Below, in pieces: positions 1 through 7,269 of a DNA stretch of 10,489 nucleotides. The position numbers were made by a program, and so were the translations under genes. The notes beneath the pieces were generated by a model that was not told the DNA's origin, did no database searches, and was given only the letters and a program-made list of their open reading frames with translations. Source of the DNA: an uncultured Bacteroidota bacterium (GTDB taxonomy: Bacteria; Bacteroidota; Bacteroidia; Chitinophagales; Chitinophagaceae); the NCBI GenBank assembly GCA_946479615.1, contig CAMLGR010000158.1:1-10489 (forward strand). Direction: 5' to 3'. The stretch's first letter is position 1. Each line of letters opens with the position of its first letter.

Positions 1-618
1 ATCCCTGCCAATGCAGAACGCAATGATGAAGTGGAGATGAAACCCAATCGCTTTCTTGATAAAGATTACCTGAAAGATTTGGGCGTTATGGTTTATAATG
101 GTGATGGCGGTTCTGATATTGGCCGCAGCCCGCGCAACAGCAATAACTATCTCGTCAATCTTACCCTGAAAGAAAAAGCGGCATTAGAAAAATCGGAGTT
201 TGTCAAAAGCATAACTCCTTACCTGATGACAGAACCGAGCCTGGCTGAATACTTTCCGTATGATACCCTGCATAAATGGTCGACCGATAATTACGGACCG
301 GTATGGGTGCCTAAAAAAGGCGCTACGATCACGATTACGCCCGATAACTATCCGATCTATGAAAGAGCGATCCGCCAGTATGAGCACAATGATTTTTATA
401 TGCAGAACGGCAGGTTCTTTCTCAATGGGAAAGAAACCAACCAGTATACTTTCAAGATGGATTATTACTGGATGATGGGAGATAACCGCCAGGGATCGCA
501 GGATTCAAGGTTCTGGGGATTTGTACCGGAAGATCATATTGTAGGAAAAGCCTGGATGATCTGGTTTAGTTGGGAGAATGGCCCCCGCTGGAAAAGGCTA
601 TTTAATATCGTAAAATAA
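1..618 (+). CDS. lepB: Signal peptidase I, C-terminal part (5' end outside window)
   Basis: This is the last 205 codons of a reading frame open from base 1. Signal peptidase I is a membrane-bound Ser/Lys protease that removes signal peptides from exported proteins on the outer face of the cytoplasmic membrane. The diagnostic box E is at bases 478-519: GDNR, then a run ending in DSRFWG followed by VPEDHIVGKA. An upstream segment around bases 283-318 (DNYGPVWVPKKG) matches the conserved substrate-binding region of the family. The catalytic Ser and Lys and the N-terminal membrane anchor must lie upstream of the window. The long stretch before box E fits the enlarged Bacteroidota version of the enzyme, compared with shorter Gram-positive forms. 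It ends with WKRLFNIVK and a TAA directly before a terminator, so it is the last gene of its transcript. The family is secure; only the 5' extent is unknown. Confidence 0.95.
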   Translation: MPANAERNDEVEMKPNRFLDKDYLKDLGVMVYNGDGGSDIGRSPRNSNNYLVNLTLKEKAALEKSEFVKSITPYLMTEPSLAEYFPYDTLHKWSTDNYGPVWVPKKGATITITPDNYPIYERAIRQYEHNDFYMQNGRFFLNGKETNQYTFKMDYYWMMGDNRQGSQDSRFWGFVPEDHIVGKAWMIWFSWENGPRWKRLFNIVK

Positions 619-627
619 ACTAACTTT

Positions 628-655
628 AAATGCCCCTGATACAAGGGGCATTTTT
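628..655 (+). terminator. Intrinsic terminator after lepB
   Basis: A 9-bp perfect stem (AAATGCCCC, bases 628-636, with GGGGCATTT, 645-653) encloses an 8-base loop and runs into a T tract at 651-655. It starts nine bases after the lepB stop codon and lies before cdd, so it should separate the two transcripts. Confidence 0.9.
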
Positions 656-672
656 GATTCTAACACTTACCT

Positions 673-1164
673 ATGCAGGAAAAAAAATCATCCTTTACAT
701 TTCATGTATTTAATCGCCTGAGTGAAATGGATCCGAAAGATGCGGAACTGGTTCGTGCAGCCAGGAAAGCCACCAAAAATGCATTTGCCAAATTTTCCCA
801 TTTCAAAGTTGGAGCAGCAGCACGTGTAAAAGGAGAGAAAGAAATCTATACCGGCAGTAACCAGGAGAATGCCGCATACCCGGTAGGTATCTGTGCGGAA
901 AGAGCATTGCTGGCAGCTGTAGCAAGTAAATTCGGACAAAAGGTAATTGAGACCATGGCGATCAGTTATGATAATACGAATAAGGATAAAGACAGCACCG
1001 CGCCGATCAGTCCCTGCGGTATGTGTCGTCAGGCGTTACTGCAATATGAAGAAAATACAAAACATCCGATCCGCATACTCATGAGCGGTAAAACCGGTAA
1101 AGTAGTGCTGGTTGACGAAGCGAATATGTTGCTGCCACTGCATTTTGGTACCTCTTTTTTGTAG
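673..1164 (+). CDS. cdd: Cytidine deaminase
   Basis: This 163-residue protein deaminates cytidine and deoxycytidine to uridine and deoxyuridine in cytosolic pyrimidine salvage. The zinc-site motifs of the small homotetrameric class are intact: CAE at residues 74-76 (zinc ligand Cys74, proton-shuttle Glu76) and PCGMCRQ at 114-120 (zinc ligands Cys115 and Cys118). The ribose-contacting NxE of the family is at Asn63/Glu65, and the FSHFKVGAA segment at residues 41-49 is the usual N-terminal signature. It has about 25 more N-terminal residues than the shortest bacterial enzymes. The ATG at 673 is the start offered by the reading frame; no purine-rich ribosome binding site is evident. It follows the lepB terminator, so it needs its own promoter, but I could not find a convincing -7 box in the 17 bases left. 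The next gene is convergent. Confidence 0.95.
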   Translation: MQEKKSSFTFHVFNRLSEMDPKDAELVRAARKATKNAFAKFSHFKVGAAARVKGEKEIYTGSNQENAAYPVGICAERALLAAVASKFGQKVIETMAISYDNTNKDKDSTAPISPCGMCRQALLQYEENTKHPIRILMSGKTGKVVLVDEANMLLPLHFGTSFL

Positions 1165-1187
1165 GAGGACTATTTGATAATTCATCA

Positions 1188-1361
1188 AGAACACGGATAG
1201 AAGTGGAATGAACGGATGTAAGGGGATATATAATACATTTTAATCTTGTTCCATTACAATTTGTTTACACGGATAAGATGGATTAGCTGAATATTTTGTT
1301 GTCATCTTATTTGCTGACGATACCTATTTTATATCCATCCATCGATATCTATCCGTGTTCT
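1188..1361. repeat. Degenerate inverted repeat between convergent genes
   Basis: The gap 1165-1472 between cdd and ogt has no credible gene. It holds a perfect 13-base inverted pair, AGAACACGGATAG at 1188-1200 and its complement at 1349-1361, separated by 148 bases. The arms continue imperfectly inward, with GGATG/GGATATA-like words on the left facing TATATCCATCC on the right. A direct copy of the core, ACACGGATAAGATGGA, is at 1268-1283, close to ACACGGATAGAAGTGGA at 1191-1207. This looks like a decayed copy of a dispersed ACACGGAT-type intergenic repeat. Neither flank offers a clear terminator: no stem with a T tract follows cdd or ogt, so this folded region may serve both convergent transcripts. 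That role is an inference. Confidence 0.6.
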
Positions 1362-1472
1362 GTTCTTCCCGCCTTCCTTATTTTCTATGTAACAAAAGAA
1401 TTACTGTTTATACAATCATCAGCCATTTAACACCTGGAACTTACCACCCAACACCCATACAGTCCGCAGCAC

Positions 1473-1970
1473 TCAAAACAAAGTCTGTACTCCATACGCC
1501 ACCTTTTGTTCATGTTCGAGCAGCCATTTCTTTCTCCATAAACCGCCGCCATAACCAACGAGTTCCCTATTGGAGCCAATCACCCGGTGACAGGGGATGA
1601 TGATCGCCATATTATTTCTTCCATTGGCATTGGCTACAGCGCGTGTGGCTTTGGGGTCGCCTGTTTTTTTAGCAAGATCGAGATAACTGATCGTTCTTCC
1701 GAAGGGAATAGTCGAGAGATAATTCCAGACTTCCTGCTGGAAAGCGGTACCGGCTTGATTGACCGGCAATTCAAATATCCTTCTATCGCCATTAAAATAT
1801 TGTATCAGTTGCTCTATACACTGAATCAGCAGGGGAGGAATATCGGTAGCCGCTGACTGGCTTTCTTCCGGAGTAGCATGAAAACTTACTTCGCTGACAA
1901 AATGTTCTCCGCCGGAGATCCGCAGCAGACCTACCGGTGAATGATAATATGTAGAAACAAGTCCGGCCAT
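1473..1970 (-). CDS. ogt: Methylated-DNA--[protein]-cysteine S-methyltransferase
   Basis: This 165-residue suicide enzyme transfers the alkyl group from O6-alkylguanine (and O4-alkylthymine) in DNA to its own cysteine, directly reversing the damage. The active site PCHRV is at residues 126-130, with acceptor Cys127. The helix-turn-helix DNA-binding region precedes it (about 85-120), with the arginine finger of the family at Arg110 in ATRAVANA. The N-terminal domain is short and fits the Ogt/MGMT rather than the Ada layout. The hinge segment reads NGRNN where most homologues have NGRNP, so Asn120 replaces a usual proline. The start ATG at 1970 gives MAGLVSTYYHSPVG, which matches family N-termini. 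It lies 56 bases downstream of the CsaA-like gene on the same strand with no terminator between, so the two are probably cotranscribed. Confidence 0.95.
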   Translation of the reverse strand: MAGLVSTYYHSPVGLLRISGGEHFVSEVSFHATPEESQSAATDIPPLLIQCIEQLIQYFNGDRRIFELPVNQAGTAFQQEVWNYLSTIPFGRTISYLDLAKKTGDPKATRAVANANGRNNMAIIIPCHRVIGSNRELVGYGGGLWRKKWLLEHEQKVAYGVQTLF

Positions 1971-2026
1971 TTATTTTATAGTTCTTATTTCAGTAGTAGC
2001 CGGTGCCGGATGCGTTATACATCCGG

Positions 2027-2359
2027 TTACCCGATCTTACAGCCGTTATCGATCTTTTTATCAGCATTCAGCAATACAACATCCTTACCAGCATCATATA
2101 CACCAAGCACGAGGCATTCACTGATAAAATCAGCGATCTGTTTGGGAGGGAAGTTGATCACTGCTATCACCTGCCTGTTCAGCAGGTCTTCTTTTGTATA
2201 ATGTACTGTTACCTGCGCCGATGAACGTTTAATCCCAATTTCATTCCCAAAATCGATTTCCAGTTTATACGCAGGCTTCCTGGCTTTGGGAAAATCATGC
2301 ACGGCAACAACCGTCCCTGCCCGTATATCGATCTTTTCAAAATCATCCCAACTGATCAT
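2027..2359 (-). CDS. csaA: CsaA-like tRNA-binding domain protein
   Basis: This 110-residue protein is a single OB-fold domain of the tRNA-binding (EMAP II/Arc1p-like) type, as found in CsaA and at the C-terminus of bacterial MetRS. The visible signatures are DIRAGTV at residues 11-17, SSAQVTVHY at 46-54, and NFPPKQIADF with SECLVLG at 69-86, which is the CsaA dimer and ligand-groove region. In Bacillus, CsaA has been described as a chaperone with export-related activity; structurally it is a homodimeric tRNA-binding module, and its true role is unsettled. There is no MetRS catalytic domain attached. The ATG at 2359 gives the typical MISWDDFEKIDIR start. It probably leads a two-gene unit with ogt. 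The region upstream (2360-2440) must hold its promoter, but no good -7 match is present there. Confidence 0.9.
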   Translation of the reverse strand: MISWDDFEKIDIRAGTVVAVHDFPKARKPAYKLEIDFGNEIGIKRSSAQVTVHYTKEDLLNRQVIAVINFPPKQIADFISECLVLGVYDAGKDVVLLNADKKIDNGCKIG

Positions 2360-2440
2360 AAAGAGAAATTTTACCGGAAGCTAATGAATTTTGAAATTCT
2401 GGTCCCGCAAAAGGCGGAAGGGGAATTTACCATTCTTTTC

Positions 2441-2477
2441 TAAAAAAATAAGTCCCGCTGTAGACACAGCAGGACTT
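2441..2477 (-). terminator. Intrinsic terminator of hppA
   Basis: Read on the minus strand, AAGTCC and GCTGT (complement of 2466-2477) pair with ACAGC and GGACTT (complement of 2450-2461) around a four-base loop, with one mismatch inside the stem. A run of seven T (complement of 2442-2448) follows. It starts 28 bases after the hppA stop codon and precedes the csaA gene on the same strand, separating the two units. Confidence 0.9.
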
Positions 2478-2505
2478 AATTAATGGTTCTGATTAGATTC
2501 TTAAA

Positions 2506-4746
2506 TTATTTATACGAAACTACATTCTTTTCAGATGTAGCAGCATAGACTTTTTCCGCTTTTACTTCTACCTTTTTCTCCGGTGATTGGTTTACTACCG
2601 GTAAAGATGAATTCTTTGTATGCATCTGCGCCAGGGTAGGGGCGATGACCAAAGATACGATAGACATCAATTTAATAAGAATATTCATCGATGGACCGGA
2701 AGTATCCTTGAAAGGATCGCCGACTGTATCGCCGGTAACGGATGCTTTATGCGGCTCTGATTTCTTATAAAACATTTCACCATTGATTTCCACGCCTTTC
2801 TCAAACGATTTCTTGGCATTATCCCAGGCGCCACCGGCGTTGTTCTGGAACATTCCCATCAGTACGCCGCTTACGGTAGCACCGGCCAGGAAACCACCGA
2901 GGGCTTCGGGTCCCATCAGGAAGCCAATGACCAGCGGGGAAATGATTGTAATAGCACCGGGCAATAACATCTTTTTGATAGATGCATCCGTAGAGATCGC
3001 CACGCATTTATCATACTCGGGTTTGCCGGTTCCTTCCATGATACCCGGAATGGTTTTAAACTGGCGGCGAACTTCTTCCACCATGCTCATCGCGGCTTTA
3101 CCTACTGCCTGGATCGCCAGGGAAGAGAATATGAATGGGATCATCGCTCCTACAAAAAGAGCAGATAAAACATCAGCTTTATAAATATCGATGTGCTGGT
3201 TATCCGGCATCGCTACTCCTACGAACGCAGCAAATAAGGCCAGCGCTGTAAGAGCTGCAGATGCAATCGCAAAACCTTTACCGGAAGCCGCAGTGGTATT
3301 ACCAACTGCATCCAGTACATCTGTTTTTTCACGCACATCTTTTGGTAATTCGCTCATTTCAGCAATACCACCGGCATTATCAGCAATCGGACCGAATGCA
3401 TCGATCGCGAGTTGCATTGCTGTAGTAGCCATCATACCGGCAGCAGCGATCGCCACACCATATAAACCGGCACACTGGTAAGATCCCCAGATACCACCTG
3501 CGAGTACAAGAATCGGCAACAGGGTCGATTCCATACCAACAGCCAAACCACCGATGACGTTGGTAGCATGACCGGTAGCAGATTGCCGGATAATTGTCAG
3601 CACCGGGCGTTTGCCCATGGCTGTATAATATTCCGTGATAATACTCATCAGCGCACCAACAGCCAGCCCTACACCAATAGCGCCTAATACACCCCATTTG
3701 GTGAAGATCACGCTGCGGAGTTCCATTTCTTCGGGTAAGAGCCAGTATACCAGCCCTGCAGCGGCAATAGCGGTGAGGATGATAGAACCCCAGTTACCCA
3801 TATTCAGGGCCTTCTGGACATTATGTGTATTGATACCGGCTGAATCGCTTACGCGTACAAACCAGGTTCCTGCAATAGAGAATAAGATACCGACACCAGC
3901 AATCAGCATGGGAAGGATCACAGGAGAAAAACCACCCAGTGAATCCGAACCGCCAATGATCGAGGTCTGCTGACCAAGTACAATTGTTGCGAGTACGGTA
4001 GCAACATAAGACCCGAACAGATCGGCTCCCATACCAGCCACATCACCTACGTTATCGCCCACGTTATCCGCAATTGTAGCGGGATTACGCGGATCATCTT
4101 CAGGGATGCCGGCTTCTACTTTACCCACCAGGTCAGCGCCTACATCGGCAGCCTTGGTATAGATACCACCGCCTACACGGGCAAACAGGGCAATTGATTC
4201 AGCACCCAGGGAAAAACCCGTCAGTACTTCGATCGTCTTTACCATTTCCTCGCTGTTCAGCGGGGCATCAGGAGCAAAAAGATATTTGAAAACGATAAAC
4301 AGACCGCCCAGTCCTAATACAGCAAGACCTGCTACGCCCAGCCCCATGACGGAACCGCCGGTAAAGGAAACGTTCAGGGCCTTGCTAAGGCTGGTACGGG
4401 CTGCCTGTGCTGTACGCACATTAGCTTTGGTTGCGACCTTCATACCGATATAACCGGCAGTTGCGCTTAAAACGGCACCAATAACAAAGGAGACAGAGAT
4501 CAGCCAGTGAGAATGTGGGTTGGTGGTGGACATAAAAGCCAGCAGCAAACCAACAATCACTACGAAATAGCCGAGGATCTTCCATTCTGCCCGCAGGAAT
4601 GCCATTGCTCCTTCAGCAATATAATTGCTGATTTCCTTCATACGGTCGGAGCCCGCATCCTGTTTGGATACCCAATTGAATTTGACTAAAGTGTAGAGAA
4701 GACCAATGACGCCCATGAGGGGAACCAGATAGATCAATTTGTCCAT
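2506..4746 (-). CDS. hppA: K+-dependent membrane-bound ion-translocating pyrophosphatase
   Basis: This 746-residue polytopic inner-membrane protein couples hydrolysis of pyrophosphate to ion pumping out of the cytoplasm. The catalytic core is complete: [20 protein letters not shown] at residues 192-211, EDDPRNP at 216-222, DNVGDNVGD at 227-235 (Mg-PPi-binding Asp residues), [12 protein letters not shown] at 449-460, [12 protein letters not shown] at 635-646 and [10 protein letters not shown] at 672-681. [10 protein letters not shown] at 482-491 has Ala at the position that is Lys in K+-independent enzymes, which indicates K+ dependence. The semi-conserved ion-selectivity glutamate is absent from the DLFGSYVAT segment (residues 242-250); instead a Glu occurs at residue 183 in GFSLGAES. 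As I recall, that arrangement is the Flavobacterium-type H+ pump, so H+ transport is the better guess over Na+. A charged tail of about 37 residues follows the last membrane helix. The start ATG at 4746 is about 37 bases below a good -7 box, and a terminator follows: a monocistronic unit. Confidence 0.97.
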   Translation of the reverse strand: MDKLIYLVPLMGVIGLLYTLVKFNWVSKQDAGSDRMKEISNYIAEGAMAFLRAEWKILGYFVVIVGLLLAFMSTTNPHSHWLISVSFVIGAVLSATAGYIGMKVATKANVRTAQAARTSLSKALNVSFTGGSVMGLGVAGLAVLGLGGLFIVFKYLFAPDAPLNSEEMVKTIEVLTGFSLGAESIALFARVGGGIYTKAADVGADLVGKVEAGIPEDDPRNPATIADNVGDNVGDVAGMGADLFGSYVATVLATIVLGQQTSIIGGSDSLGGFSPVILPMLIAGVGILFSIAGTWFVRVSDSAGINTHNVQKALNMGNWGSIILTAIAAAGLVYWLLPEEMELRSVIFTKWGVLGAIGVGLAVGALMSIITEYYTAMGKRPVLTIIRQSATGHATNVIGGLAVGMESTLLPILVLAGGIWGSYQCAGLYGVAIAAAGMMATTAMQLAIDAFGPIADNAGGIAEMSELPKDVREKTDVLDAVGNTTAASGKGFAIASAALTALALFAAFVGVAMPDNQHIDIYKADVLSALFVGAMIPFIFSSLAIQAVGKAAMSMVEEVRRQFKTIPGIMEGTGKPEYDKCVAISTDASIKKMLLPGAITIISPLVIGFLMGPEALGGFLAGATVSGVLMGMFQNNAGGAWDNAKKSFEKGVEINGEMFYKKSEPHKASVTGDTVGDPFKDTSGPSMNILIKLMSIVSLVIAPTLAQMHTKNSSLPVVNQSPEKKVEVKAEKVYAATSEKNVVSYK

Positions 4747-4782
4747 AAGTGTCGCTTCTATAATAGAAATTTAAAAGGACGG

Positions 4783-4790
4783 CAAAGATA
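4783..4790 (-). promoter_or_regulatory. Bacteroidota-type -7 promoter box for hppA
   Basis: The minus strand reads TATCTTTG here, a full match to the TAnnTTTG -7 element used by the primary sigma factor of Bacteroidota. It is 36 bases from the hppA ATG, implying a leader of about 30 bases. No clear TTTG-type -33 element is seen at the expected distance, so the call rests on the -7 box and the position. Confidence 0.65.
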
Positions 4791-4941
4791 GGGGTTAGGG
4801 GGCTAAATTGGAAGAGGGAATTATATATTTGTTAACAGGTGAAAAACGTTGATTTTTCAGGTTTTAGCAGCAAAAATCCAGCCCGTTTTGGTTGCCCGGG
4901 AATTTCCACCGGTTTTGAGTTTTTAATTTTGACTTTTGACC

Positions 4942-5436
4942 TTATTTCTCAGTAGCGGAATCAACTATCGAAGGACATTCGCAATTGCACCTTTTGGGTT
5001 TCATCTTTTCCGCCTGTTTGATCTTTTGATCGAGCTCCCCGATAAGTCCTGCATTCTTTGCTTCCGCAACCGTAATGTTTATTCCTTCTGTTGAAAATTG
5101 CTGAACAGCTGCATTGAATTGTTCTTTGGTTGCACTGGATAACGAAATATCGATGTTTTGCTGTTTCGATACCATGAACTCTTTGATAGAATACGCCATC
5201 GAAGTTTTTGTTTCTGTAATGGCGAGTATGTATGCTTTTACATTTTGTGGCAATGGGATTTTTCCATCTTTCGTATTAAATGCATATTGATCCGCTTCTT
5301 TAGCTGCTGGTCCTCCTTCCAATAAAATTTTAAAAAACGGGATGACCAGGTATACATTGATCTTCTCTTTGTACTGGCCGGTAATGCGAACAAACAGCTC
5401 ACTTTCATCCACACCATCACGTCCTTTCATCAGCAT
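4942..5436 (-). CDS. Hypothetical protein, possibly N-terminally truncated
   Basis: I do not recognise this 164-residue protein. It has no signal peptide or membrane helix. Residues 13-40 look like beta strands (ELFVRITGQY, INVYLVIPFF); residues 101-145 are rich in Ala, Lys, Glu and Gln and probably helical; the C-terminus is Lys-rich and ends in a cysteine cluster CNCEC at 150-154, which could bind a metal or be chance. The ATG at 5436 is preceded by GGAAGG twelve bases upstream; a second ATG two codons on is also possible. The frame stays open for 12 more codons upstream of 5436, with protein-like content (FSIETVGRFNID), back to a TAG at 5473-5475. Beyond that lie eight codons starting with an ATG at 5499. 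The gene may therefore be a remnant of a longer one or carry a nonsense mutation. It lies between nnr and hppA on the same strand, with gaps of 127 and 195 bases, and no clear terminator. Confidence 0.6.
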   Translation of the reverse strand: MLMKGRDGVDESELFVRITGQYKEKINVYLVIPFFKILLEGGPAAKEADQYAFNTKDGKIPLPQNVKAYILAITETKTSMAYSIKEFMVSKQQNIDISLSSATKEQFNAAVQQFSTEGINITVAEAKNAGLIGELDQKIKQAEKMKPKRCNCECPSIVDSATEK

Positions 5437-5563
5437 ATCGATATTGAACCTTCCAACGGTTTCGATGCTGAACTAGCGGTCCCGTATAAGTAGATACATT
5501 TTATATCTTTTACATAAAATAGTAACCTCTGTTTTTATATTTTTTTTGAAAAGACGCCTCGGC

Positions 5564-7081
5564 TTACTGAGAATCCTGCTGTATGCGTAAAAATGCCTCT
5601 CCCAATGCTTCGGTGATATCTCCCGCCAGCATCGATTCCATCGATAATTTTTGAGCAACCATATCACCCGCAAGACCATGCAGGTATACACCCAGTACGG
5701 CCGTTTCACTGCTGCTATATCCCTGTGCCATCAACCCGGTTAGTATACCGGTCAGCACATCACCACTTCCACCGGTAGCCATACCTGCATTACCAGTCGA
5801 ATTAAAAAATCCTTTCCCATCGGGAGTAGCGATCAGTGTATGATGACCTTTCAGGATGATGATCACATTCAGTTCTTTTGCCTTCTGCAGCGCGAGTTCT
5901 ATCCGTTCAAAATCATTTGCTTTCTCACCAAACAATCTTTCAAATTCCTTTGGGTGGGGTGTAAGAACAGAACCACCCGGTATCAGTTGATATAAATCTT
6001 TTTGAGAAACGAGTATATTCAATGCATCGGCATCGATCACAACGGGACTGCGGTAGGAATCGAATATTTCCCTGAGCAGCATTTTTGTTTCCGAGGCAGT
6101 GCCAATACCGGGACCGATACCGATCGCTTCATACTTTGTAAGATCATCATCAATGCGTGTAGGAAAGGATGAATTGAAATCAGTCATTACCATCGCTTCG
6201 GGCACTGAAGTTTGCAGGATAGCATACCCGCAGGAGGGAACATGACAGGTAAGCAAACCTGTTCCGCTTCGTAAACAAGCCCTGGCAGATAGTACAGCCG
6301 CGCCGATCTTACCATAACTGCCCGCTACCAGCAACGCATGCCCAAAATTTCCTTTGTGTGAAAAACGGTTGCGTGGCTTATGTATTGAACGGATCATCTG
6401 TTTATCCGTTAATTCATATTGGCTGTACACCTTATGCTCGTATGCAGGATGCAGACCAATATCGAGGATATGCACTTCCCCTGTATATGCTGCATTCTCA
6501 GCGACTAAAAAAGCAGGTTTATAACATTGAAAGCTCAATGTATGTTTTGCTTTTACGATTGTATTTCCTTTGGAGGAACGGTCGGTGAACAATCCACTGG
6601 GTATATCGACCGATACCACTTCACGCCCCGAATCATTGATATGCTCAACCATTCTGGCGGTCACATCTTCCAGCGCGCGATTTAATCCCGATCCATATAA
6701 AGCATCGATAATTACCTGCCCGGATGGGAAAGCATGAAAGTGTTCCGTTGATTGTATAAAATGAATATCAGCAGTGAGTGATTGCTGTAATCGTGCAAGA
6801 TTGGTTTGAAAATCATCCGTACCCTTATGACCAAATTCAAGAATATAAATCGTAACGGGATATCCTTTATTCATCAGCATTCTTGCAATGGCAAGCCCGT
6901 CACCACCATTATTGCCTTTGCCGCAAAACACCGCAAAGGAAGCGGCATCGGGGCGATTGCGCATCAGCCAGCTTACACAGGCAACTGATGCTCTTTCCAT
7001 CAGATTGATGGAGCTGATCGGCTCATGTTGAATGGTAAACTGGTCCCAGTCTCTTATTTCCTGTGCTGAAAGTATTTTCAC
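5564..7081 (-). CDS. nnr: Bifunctional NAD(P)H-hydrate epimerase / ADP-dependent NAD(P)H-hydrate dehydratase
   Basis: This 505-residue cytosolic repair enzyme restores hydrated NADH and NADPH. The N-terminal YjeF_N domain (about 1-220) interconverts R and S epimers; it shows GKGNNGGDGLAIARML at residues 54-69, DALYGSGLNR at 126-135 and SVDIPSGL at 157-164. The C-terminal YjeF_C/ribokinase-like domain (about 235-505) dehydrates the S form using ADP; it shows KGNFGHALLVAGSYGKIGAA at 243-262, IGPGIG at 322-327, VIDADALN at 348-355, LTPHPKEFERLFG at 373-385, LKGHHTLI at 410-417 and the nucleotide-binding NAGMATGGSGDVLTG at 431-445. Full length with both domains intact. The start is GTG at 7081: an in-frame TAG lies two codons upstream and MKILSAQEIRDWD matches family N-termini. 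No ribosome binding site is evident. A large inverted repeat separates it from the upstream hydrolase gene. Confidence 0.97.
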   Translation of the reverse strand: MKILSAQEIRDWDQFTIQHEPISSINLMERASVACVSWLMRNRPDAASFAVFCGKGNNGGDGLAIARMLMNKGYPVTIYILEFGHKGTDDFQTNLARLQQSLTADIHFIQSTEHFHAFPSGQVIIDALYGSGLNRALEDVTARMVEHINDSGREVVSVDIPSGLFTDRSSKGNTIVKAKHTLSFQCYKPAFLVAENAAYTGEVHILDIGLHPAYEHKVYSQYELTDKQMIRSIHKPRNRFSHKGNFGHALLVAGSYGKIGAAVLSARACLRSGTGLLTCHVPSCGYAILQTSVPEAMVMTDFNSSFPTRIDDDLTKYEAIGIGPGIGTASETKMLLREIFDSYRSPVVIDADALNILVSQKDLYQLIPGGSVLTPHPKEFERLFGEKANDFERIELALQKAKELNVIIILKGHHTLIATPDGKGFFNSTGNAGMATGGSGDVLTGILTGLMAQGYSSSETAVLGVYLHGLAGDMVAQKLSMESMLAGDITEALGEAFLRIQQDSQ

Positions 7082-7116
7082 AACCTAAAGTTGGGAAACT
7101 ATTCTGATACTATAAA

Positions 7117-7267
7117 CTATGTGTGTATTTCTATGTGCCTATGTGGTAAAAAAGCTAGTAGCAAGTAGTTAGTAGGGAATAGGAATTCACTCCTTACTCG
7201 CCACTCGCTATTTCCCATTACCCATTTTACCACATAGGCACATAGAAACATAGAAATACACACATAG
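7117..7267. repeat. Large nested inverted repeat (CTATGTG family)
   Basis: The left arm, 7117-7151 (35 bases, beginning CTATGTGTGTATTTCTATG), is repeated as an inverted copy at 7225-7267 (43 bases). The two are identical except that the right arm has one extra 8-base unit, TTTCTATG in the left-arm sense, next to an identical unit, so it is a tandem duplication or loss of one unit. Inside, AGCTAGTAGCAAGTAG at 7153-7168 faces TTACTCGCCACTCGCT at 7194-7209 with 13 of 16 complementary positions, and GGGAATAG (7175-7182) could pair with CTATTTCCC (7208-7216). The element fills nearly all of the space between nnr and the serine hydrolase gene; its right end is two bases from the hydrolase stop codon. 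On the minus strand it would form a very long RNA hairpin able to end or process the hydrolase transcript. There is no open reading frame in it. Confidence 0.85.
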
Positions 7268-7269
7268 AT

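Noticed and set aside
1355..1600. Plus-strand open frame of 81 codons over the end of ogt
   Set aside because: Most of it is the antisense of ogt coding sequence, with no domain signature or start context.
3380..3697. Open frames of 60-130 codons on both strands inside hppA
   Set aside because: They are alternate-frame shadows of a highly conserved gene with complete catalytic motifs; none has a recognisable product.
4824..4831. TATATTTG on the plus strand upstream of hppA, a match to the -7 box
   Set aside because: There is no plus-strand gene downstream; it would only make antisense RNA to the orphan gene. Probably a chance match in AT-rich DNA.
4840..4859. Hairpin TGAAAAA/TTTTTCA between the orphan gene and hppA
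   Set aside because: The stem is seven mostly A-T pairs and too far (about 80 bases) from the orphan stop codon to be a convincing terminator.
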